Shown: positions 57,161 through 64,000 of the stretch, one piece after another | Numbering within the stretch: position 1 is the stretch's first letter | Layout of the letters: each line of letters opens with the position of its first letter | Assembly: GCA_030620095.1 (NCBI GenBank) | Contig: JAUTXW010000584.1 | Location: forward strand, 1,630,501 to 1,694,500 | Length of the DNA: 64,000 bases | DNA from: Kuschelorhynchus macadamiae | Taxonomy: Eukaryota > Arthropoda > Insecta > Coleoptera > Curculionidae | Direction of reading: 5' to 3' | Translations under genes and position numbers: made by a program | Notes under the pieces: model-generated | The model's database searches: none | Told to the model about the DNA's origin: nothing | Seen by the model: the letters and a program-made list of their open reading frames with translations, nothing else

Positions 57161-59082
57161 CAGGGTGTCCCACGGAAAAGTAACACATTTCTCGATTTCG
57201 AAAACGAAAAATGATATCGAAAGTTTTTTCTTGTCAATGTTGCCAAATTTTCCCATTTTTCCTGGGATCGCGGAGAAATACCTATTTTTCGGGACTAAAT
57301 TACTGTTTTATTTTAAATGGACACCCTATATATTTTTATGGTCTTGGATAGCCTGACACTTGTTTTTCTCAAAAATACATAGTTTATGGATATTTATTTT
57401 AAGTTCTTAGATTTTAAAATTAACTTTGTAAATTCTTACTTTGAACCTAATTTCAAATTTTTTTATTGCTACAAATACAATTTAGTAAAATAACAAAAGG
57501 TAAGAAGTTTTATTTTCGTGAAGATAAATAAAAACTGTTAACAATTGTTGTATGTGACCTCTATTAACTTCCACACACTTAGTCAATCTATAGAGAAAAT
57601 TTCCATATGAGTTTTGAAACATTTCCTGTGGAATTAATTCTATAACATTTCTTATGTTAATTTTAAGTTCTTCCAAATTTCGTGGTAGAGGATTGTAGCA
57701 CGCTTCCTTCACATAACCCCACAGAAATAACTCTGGGATCGTTAGATCTGGGGAATATGGAGCTCACGTTATAGGACCTCCCCTGCTTATCCACCTGTTT
57801 GGAAAAATTCGAACTCGAACTAATGAATTTCTCGCAATGTTTGAATAACGCGCTGGGGCGCCATCTTGTTGGAAATATATGATTAATTATCCCTTCCTCT
57901 TCAAGTTGCGGATAAAAGAAAAGTTCTAACATATCGGTGTAGTTAGCTCCAAAGACGGCAATTATGTTTGTTAACCTTTCCGTTTAAATGAAATGTTGCT
58001 TCGTCTGACATTATTATTTGGGCATTAGGAACTTGTCCCGTTAAATCTAGAATTGTTTCACATGTGTAATATCTTTGTTCGTAAGCGCGGGGTATAATTC
58101 GTTGAAATCTTCGAATTTTGTATGCCTTAAATTTAATTATCTTTAAAAGTCACTCTGCTTTACTTTTCGACATCATCAATGTGCTGGCCATTTTACGAAT
58201 AGATATTTTATAATTATTATTACTTAAAATTTCCCTTACAGCTAAGACTTCGTTCAGTAGCACGTCTGCTCGATTGTCACGTCGCTTGATTCTCTCCAAA
58301 GAGCCTGTATCTCTAAACCGTTGTACCCATAACAAAATCGACTTTCTGGATGGGGGATTTTTTTGCTGTACTGTACGAAATCTGCGTCTGGATATTGTTA
58401 TTGATTTCGTTTTTGCATATGTGATTACTAAAAATGCTTTTTCAATCTGATGAAACATTTTAAAAATCGAAAAGTTTAAAAATCTGACAGCTGCATTTGG
58501 CAACAAACTTATTTTTAATGGTCGACAGGACGACGTCTACATACTTTTGTTCCGAAGCACACTTGATAGTTATGGTGTCGCATAACTACGAAGAATGGAT
58601 AGCTATGGATGACGTCGAAAAGTAGAGCTATTTTTAAAGATTATTAAATCTAAGGCATACAAAATTCAAGCATTTCAACGAATTATCCCCACGTTTACAA
58701 AGATACTAGATACAAATGTGAAATAATTCTAGATTTAAAAGAGACAATTTCCTAATGCGTAATTAATAATGCTAGTAGACGCAACATATCTAAGAACTTA
58801 AAATAAATATCCCCAAACTATGTATTTTTGAAAAGAAGAAGTGTCAGGTTATCCAAAACCATTAAAATATATAGGGTGTCCCATTTAAAATAAAACAGTA
58901 ATTTAGTCCCAAAAAATAGGTATTTCTCCTCGATCCTAGGATAAATGGGAAAATTTGGCAACATTGACTTTAAAAAAGTCGGGGTAAATCTAAGCCATTC
59001 GGTGAAAACCGCATGTCGATAACATTTTTCGTTTTCGAGCTATTAAGTCGCGAAATGTGTTACTTTTCAGTGGGACACCCTG
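57161..59082 (-). mobile_element. Element I: mariner-superfamily transposon
   Basis: A 1922-bp element, TA-flanked (57159-57160, 59083-59084), with ends CAGGGTGTCCCAC(G/T)GAAAAG inverted. The arms are about 260 and 310 bp; the right one holds about 50 extra bases. Each arm contains GGACACCCTATATATTTT(T/A) in inverted orientation, the same double-terminus design as other elements here. Confidence 0.88.
57482..58458 (-). pseudogene. Transposase of element I, decayed
   Basis: Start at ATG 58458 (MFHQIEKAFLVITYAKTKSI), a helix-turn-helix type unlike A-K, then RRRFRTVQQKNPPSRKSILLWVQRFRDTGSL and a second helix set ending SKSKAE before TGA near 58150. The following KAYKIRRFQRIIPRAYEQRY and MSDEATFHLNGKVNK carry the first D. 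The second box reads IFPTRW in a shifted frame (57850-57880), so the second D region is damaged. After SPDLTIPELFLWGYVKEACY the frame 57482-57712 ends in VEVNRGHIQQL. The third acidic residue appears as E or is shifted, so I do not assign a spacing. A separate lineage from the DD40D copies. Confidence 0.78.
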
Positions 59083-59084
59083 TA

Positions 59085-60400
59085 TCATAATAATGTATAC
59101 CCCCCTAGTTTTCACGCCCTGTTAAGTTAACTTTGAAACAGATGAACTTACTAATAACAATTAATGTCCCAAAATTGGTTGAGGTAGCTGAAGTAGTTCT
59201 GGAGCTGTAAAACGGAAACTAGTTTATGAAGAACATCTTCAAAGGGCTCTAGCTCCCTAAGAAATCGTTTCCGGACTCATGTTCATATGAACTTTTTTCT
59301 TTCCATGTGTTCTACCTACCTAAGTTTGTAACATGTTTACATTAACAACCGGTTTTTAAATTTCAGAAACGTTGGTTTTCTCCTCTATGTTGCGCTTTAT
59401 CATTCATAAAATAGAAGCTATGTGAACCAATTATACATGGCAATCCTTTATGTTCAGTAGTTGCAATAACAGCACGGAGATTGTAAACAAAGTTCAGGCC
59501 AAGCTGATATTTCGTTTGATTTTTACTAATCTCAAGTACCATTAATCATTGCTTCACGTAGGTACTTTATTTCCCGATACAAAAGATTTATTATAGGATT
59601 CTAAAGCTTTAACATTTTAGCTAATTGAATGTGCTGCGAATTTCTTAAATCATTGCATACCTTGAGGTGCTAATTTCTTGGCTAATATAGACTTTATTTT
59701 CTATATGTATATAATTCACGGATATTACATAGAAAGGCGGATGGATACACTTTCAGCCATTTATTTTTATGGAGAGGTCTTATATTGTGCTTATTTGATT
59801 TTTACGTAATATTTAGAATGTAAATGATTAAACTTTTATTTTATCTTTATTCCAAAAAGAAAGTGTAATCACTTGCCCAACTTGACTGTCGGTATACAGA
59901 GTGGAACATTTTATTGGAAAAAAATTTAACGATATTTTGTTTTAAGTTTAACCGTTTGTTCTATAAAAGACTTAAGTTGCCCAAAAACTCAATTTTGAGA
60001 AAAATATATGGCATTTTTGCATTACAAAATATACATGATATCATAATTCTAACACACATTACGTCAAAATAAAGTTGGTGAATGGTGTTATCAAAAAATC
60101 TGGAATCGAATACTTCAGTTGGAGGGCAAAACAGTTTTTCAAATTATAAAGAGTTTTCAGGTAATTGAATATAATATTCTAGTTAAATATTTCACCCTGT
60201 ATAATTAAAGAAAATTGCTAGGAATTTTTGACACAACATTTCAAAGTATATTTTTACCCCATTTCATTCAAATGCCAATATTTACAATGTTATTCATTTA
60301 AATAAGACGTAAAAATCGGCTAGACCCGTTTGATTTTTTTATAATTTGTAGAGATAATTTACGATAAGACGACACATCTGAGCAAAAAGAAGGTGTCATG
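59085..60400. other. Unassigned
   Basis: No coding motif. GTATACAGAGTGGAACATTT at 59892 and CACCCTGTATAATTAAAG at 60191 could be the ends of a decayed MITE of about 310 bp. Confidence 0.4.
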
Positions 60401-60506
60401 TCGAACGACATGATTCGGATATTTCAGTTTTAATTCTGATACCCCCTAAGGAAACTGCGCCGGATGGGCCTTGCTGGGGCAGATACCATGCTAGCAGAAT
60501 GGCTCC

Positions 60507-60895
60507 TTGGTCCTGAAACAAACATCGTCTTATTTTGGTTCTTTCTTGACACAATGGTGAAGGAAGGAGTAATTTCCTCATCTTTTGTTCTTTCGTATTT
60601 AAGTTTTACGACCAAGGACCGCACAGAAATTGATATTTCTGTTTTCTTCTATTTTTGTACAGATATGTCGTCTTGTGGTCTAAAGTAGGTTGCATCTAAA
60701 ACGATTTAGTGCACCATAGTATCTACAGATGGCGCCACAGGTTGCCTATTACCCTCACTGACCCTGACACCTTGTTTGTTTCAGGGTTCGGGTATTTTGG
60801 TTTTAATACTGACACCACCTTGGTCCTGAAACAAACATCGCGTCATGTTTTGGTCGTCTCTTGACACAATTTTGAGGGAAGGGGTAATCTCCTCA
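60507..60895 (+). repeat. Direct duplication, about 315 bp apart
   Basis: CCTTGGTCCTGAAACAAACA, then TTGACACAAT and GGAAGG-GTAATYTCCTCAT occur at 60507-60580 and 60822-60895. TTTTAATNCTGACACC-like text precedes both, with about 60 extra bases in the first copy. Function unknown. Confidence 0.6.
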
Positions 60896-60960
60896 TAAAC
60901 TTACAAAATATTAAAACAATTTTATGTTCATTTTTTAATGGGCTTTTATTTTTATTTCAG

Positions 60961-60993
60961 ATGGAGGTTCTGACGAAGGAATCGGCATGACAG
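60961..60993 (+). other. Candidate micro-exon of a host gene
   Basis: A 33-base stretch lies between TTTTATTTTTATTTCAG and CAG|GTATGTTG, strong splice signals on both sides. Only one frame is open, reading GGSDEGIGMT. The composition differs from the surrounding repeats. If real, the window lies inside a long host gene on the plus strand. Chance cannot be excluded for so short a segment. Confidence 0.35.
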
Positions 60994-60999
60994 GTATGT

Positions 61000-62140
61000 T
61001 GTATTTTAAAAATCGAATCCTTCGATGTTTATATATTTGATTTATAGTTTCGGTTTATATTAGTTACTTGCCACCTTGTATAAATATATTTGTATCGTGC
61101 AAATGTTACTGCATAATATTAAGCTTATTTTAGTGAAACCTAGTTCGTATAATTCTGTCTTAAATTCCATCGACAAATATCACATAAAAAATATATAGTT
61201 AATTTTGTCCTAATGGCATCTTCTACATCTGTCATCTGTAAATTGTGCGTCCAGTGACAAATTTGTAAAAATTAAATTTTTTTTTTGCTTCCGATATAAC
61301 AGGCTGTCATAACCAAAAATAAAAGTGTTGAAAAAATTATCGGAATATTCAAAACTTATGGGTAAAAACCACACCTTCATTACGAAGTTTTTAAAAAGAT
61401 CAAAATGAACCAAAATATAGACATCACACTGTAGTTTTTAAAAAGAATTTACATACGTACTCTAACAAGTGTGTCGCGTTTATAACCTACCGTTAGTGCC
61501 CATTCTACATTTGTTATTTTAACTAACTTCTTTTACGACTATTAAATGGCTTTTAAAACATCACCGCTTGTTTGTTTATTACTTTTTTTTTGTCATAGTA
61601 ATAGTTTATTTCATTGGCACAGAAGACATAAGCGCATATTAAAGTATTCGGTTTATAAGACACTGTTAAACGCTGGAGTTCTGTTTAAAGTCACAAAGAT
61701 AATAAATATCTCGTTTAATGAACCATGGAAGTTTTAATGAAATATCTTAAATATTTTTTTATATTTTCTTACGTCGCCATTTTATTCCCCCATAATAAAT
61801 TCGCAAAATTAATATCACCGTTCGCCGAGAGTGTCAAACCCTTAGAGTCAGAATTTCTTATTCTGAGGTCAAACCTCGTCGCTGCACTATAGGTACTTTG
61901 TACCCTTCAAAGTTTGAATAAAGTAAGGATGTACTTAAATCCTTGTCAAAAGTGATGAAAATAAAAAACATTGTTACTGTTCCGTTCTTCTTAATCAATA
62001 ATTAATTTCATGTATAATATGCCCATATAAATTCGCGCATATTATTTTTTTTATGAGACTCAGATGGCTCCGAGGATACATCGGACAGAAACACGTCGAT
62101 CCGATATCATTACTGCCATCAAATCACTTGCAGGTGCATG
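61000..62140. other. Unassigned
   Basis: No supported feature between the candidate micro-exon and element K. Confidence 0.4.
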
Positions 62141-62586
62141 TACAGGGTGTTCCAGCGAGGACTGAACAGGGACCTATTTTCGACCTTCCTTGTATTTTGG
62201 AAAAATTCAAAATAGCCAATCGATGTATTTTTTCTTGTAGAATCCAAAAATGTCATCGAAAAAATATTTGAACCAGAAACAAAAGAGTTACGCTATGCAT
62301 CAGGTGTTTTTTAAATGGAATGTATCGTTTTTTATACGATTTTTGGAAAGAGTGATTTTTTTTATGTCCGTTCTGATTAAAAGATTTGATTTTGCGATAG
62401 CTGTTTATTTTACATTTTATTTTTTTACAAACTTAAATTTTAGCTTCACCTGTTTAAAATATACGATAGGTTGGTATAGGTGATCAAGGTAAAATGACGT
62501 TTGAATGCTTTGTCAATAAAAATTGACATTATTTTAATTATTGTCGAAGTCTTCACCTAAAAAATATATATTTGACTCTGATCGAA

Positions 62587-62790
62587 ATGAAATACTCTTT
62601 GGACGAGAGACTACAGATTGTTATGCTATTTTACAAGTGCCAAGAAAATGCAAGAGGAGCAAGAAGAAGATTTATTGCAAATTTTCATAGAAATATATCC
62701 ATCAATACAATTCTAAGGATAAAAAACCTATTTGAGGAAAATAAAACTTTACATGATAGAAAAAGAAATTCAATAAAAAATAATTATTAA
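62587..62790 (+). CDS. HTH-only open frame in the left TIR of element K
   Basis: A 67-codon frame from ATG 62587, inverted relative to the transposase: MKYSLDERLQIVMLFYKCQ, then ARGARRRFIANFHRN, then TILRIKNLFEENKTLHDRKR. It carries the complete DUF4817-like DNA-binding domain and stops soon after, where the arm ends. The gene-side copy has lost 14 bases in the middle of this domain and is frameshifted, so the left-arm copy is the only intact version. Both copies have identical upstream sequence, hence probably the same promoter. It could make a DNA-binding-only protein that competes for the ends; that role is inference. Confidence 0.5.
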   Translation: MKYSLDERLQIVMLFYKCQENARGARRRFIANFHRNISINTILRIKNLFEENKTLHDRKRNSIKNNY

Positions 62791-62807
62791 ATAATAAAAT
62801 AAAACTA

Positions 62808-63875
62808 CTAATAACATAAGTTTTCAATGTGACCGCCGTTTTTCTCGAAACAACATCGATAACCCCTTTGTAGCCTTTCTAAACTTGCTGTTACAATATG
62901 ATTTTCCTGGTTAAGGCGGTTTATTTCATCGACAAATTTTTCCCATGATCTCTTGAATATTTTCGTTTCGTTGTCTGTATACGACGTTCTTCAAATGGCC
63001 CCAAAGAAATGTATCCAAAACTGAGAGGTCGGGGCTATTGGGCGGCCAAGCATATGTTCCATTTCGCCCTATCCATTCGTTATGGCGCCGATTTAAAAAT
63101 TGAACCACATCATGCACGGCATGAGGAGGCGCCCCATCATGTTGCCAAATTAAATTCTGATATTCTGCCAATGGTAAGTCTTCCAAAAAATTTTCAATTT
63201 CGTTTTCTAAAAACTCATAATATCTGTGCCCATTTAAAGTCCCGTTAAAAAAAATTGGTCCCAAAATTTTATTGTTTTTTATCCCACACCAAACATGACT
63301 AGAATTCCTCCCTTGAAATTTAATAGTCTGGAACTTTTTTGGATTTTCAACGGCCCAGTGGTCACTTATGTCTGTTGAATACTCCCGATGTTGTGAAAGT
63401 AGCTTCGTCGGTTCACACAATATTTTTGAATAAATCAGGGTCTTCGTTTTCTTGCCGAATTACCATTTGAGAAACAAATTGGAAGCGAAGTTCTTTTTGT
63501 GCCGGTGTTAGGTGCTGAAGTGGAAGGATACGAAAAGGCCTAAATTTATGAATTTTCAGAGTCCTGTGAACAGTCCCTCGGGTAACTCTTCTGCGCCTTA
63601 CACCGCCACCGTACTGAACTTCCCGAACTACATCCGAAATAGATTTGGTTGGATTAACTTGAAAATAATTTATAATGGCCTGGTCTCGATTTCTTCTTCT
63701 TTGTATATTTCTTTTTCTATCATGTAAAGTTTTATTTTCCTCAAATAGGTTTTTTATCCTTTTTATTATTTCTATGAAAATTTGCAATAAATCTTCTTCT
63801 TGCTTCTCTTGCATTTTCTTGGCACTTGTAAAATAGCATAACAATCTGTAGTCTCTCGTCCAAAGAGTATTTCAT
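62808..63875 (-). pseudogene. DD40D transposase of element K, several lesions
   Basis: Start ATG at 63873-63875 (MKYSLDERLQIVML). A 14-base deletion at about 63770 shifts the frame inside the helix-turn-helix. After KNLFEENKTLHDRKR the linker is open (VRRRRVTRGTVHRTLKIHKF). The first catalytic box reads IV, TGA, TDEATFTTSGVFNR, with the tryptophan codon turned into a stop, and a one-base loss follows. SSHVWCGIKNNKILGP, QHDGAPPH (second D) and SPDLSVLD (third D) follow with 40 residues between. A final frameshift before KFVDEINRLNQ and the end NGGHIENLCY complete it. No intron is seen at the site used by A, C and D. Confidence 0.83.
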
Positions 63876-64000
63876 TTCGATCAGAGTCAAATATATATTT
63901 TTTAGGTGAAGACTTCGACAATAATTAAAAAAATGTCAATTTTTATTGACAAAGCATTCAAACGTAATTTTACCTTGATCACCTATACCAACCTATCGTA

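Larger units (their letters stand above)
62143..64000 (-). mobile_element. Element K: DD40D transposon, runs off the window
   Basis: The left end CAGGGTGTTCCAGCGAGGAC follows TA at 62141-62142. The left arm (62143 to about 62775, about 630 bp) is matched in inverted orientation by about 63704-64000, where the window stops. By symmetry the right end should lie about 320 bp beyond. The inverted repeat covers the promoter and the transposase start codon and first domain, so both arms encode the N-terminal helix-turn-helix. Confidence 0.88.

Noticed and set aside
1..64000. CRISPR array, bacterial operons, rRNA genes
   Set aside because: No regularly spaced short repeats with unique spacers, no operon-like coding density and no rRNA words; introns and TE types are eukaryotic.

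Overview
This window looks like non-coding nuclear DNA from an arthropod, most likely an insect. It is AT-rich, has few open frames above 250 codons, and is built almost entirely of transposable elements (TEs) in different states of decay. A short run of TTAGG repeats at about 17.77 kb fits an insect. The genus cannot be told from the sequence. I found no complete host gene, tRNA, rRNA or CRISPR array. The only candidate for host coding sequence is a possible 33-base micro-exon at 60961-60993, so the window may lie inside a large intron.

Layout. 0-8.5 kb: a foldback MITE (677-1200), a broken DD82E-type IS630/Tc1/mariner transposase (2337-3648) between inverted arms of the same family, satellite-like repeats and a second foldback MITE (7688-8485). 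8.77-11.43 kb: element A, a mariner-superfamily element whose two-exon transposase reads through and keeps its catalytic triad (spacing D-40-D). 11.5-12.9 kb: a tandem repeat of about 250 bp. 13.5-18.6 kb: a Crypton tyrosine-recombinase relic split by a hAT element with an exact 8-bp target duplication, followed by the 3' end of a LINE. 21.3-22.2 kb: a tandem array carrying hammerhead-like cores. 26.9-27.5 kb: a DD41D relic. 27.80-31.11 kb: a nearly intact Transib element, related to the RAG1 recombinase, with matching ends and a 5-bp TGCCG target duplication. 31.6-34.7 kb: a Penelope-like retroelement (reverse transcriptase and GIY-YIG) cut by DD40D element C. 36.1-38.2 kb: a Tc1 (DD34E) element. 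40.1-44.2 kb: DD40D element D cut by DD82E element E. 44.3-47.6 kb: a second hAT relic and more Penelope fragments. 48.4-49.8 kb: another DD82E relic. 51.0-53.0 kb (F), 55.4-57.1 kb (G, DD41D), 57.2-59.1 kb (I) and 62.1 kb to the window end (K): further mariner-superfamily elements.

How the parts relate. Many elements end in TA-CAGGG(T/C) and have terminal inverted repeats (TIRs) of 250-630 bp. These TIRs hold a second, internal CAGGGTG-like terminus and a shared subterminal block. In A, D and K the arms run on into the transposase's N-terminal DNA-binding exon, so each element carries a second, inverted copy of that helix-turn-helix domain. In K and D the far arm still has a short open frame for it. 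Nesting gives a relative order of insertions: hAT into Crypton, C into Penelope, E into D, and a MITE into A.

Most relevant to novelty are the transposase DNA-binding domains duplicated in TIRs, the hammerhead-like motifs in a tandem array and beside Penelope fragments, and the near-intact Transib. All family assignments come from motifs read by eye, not from database searches.
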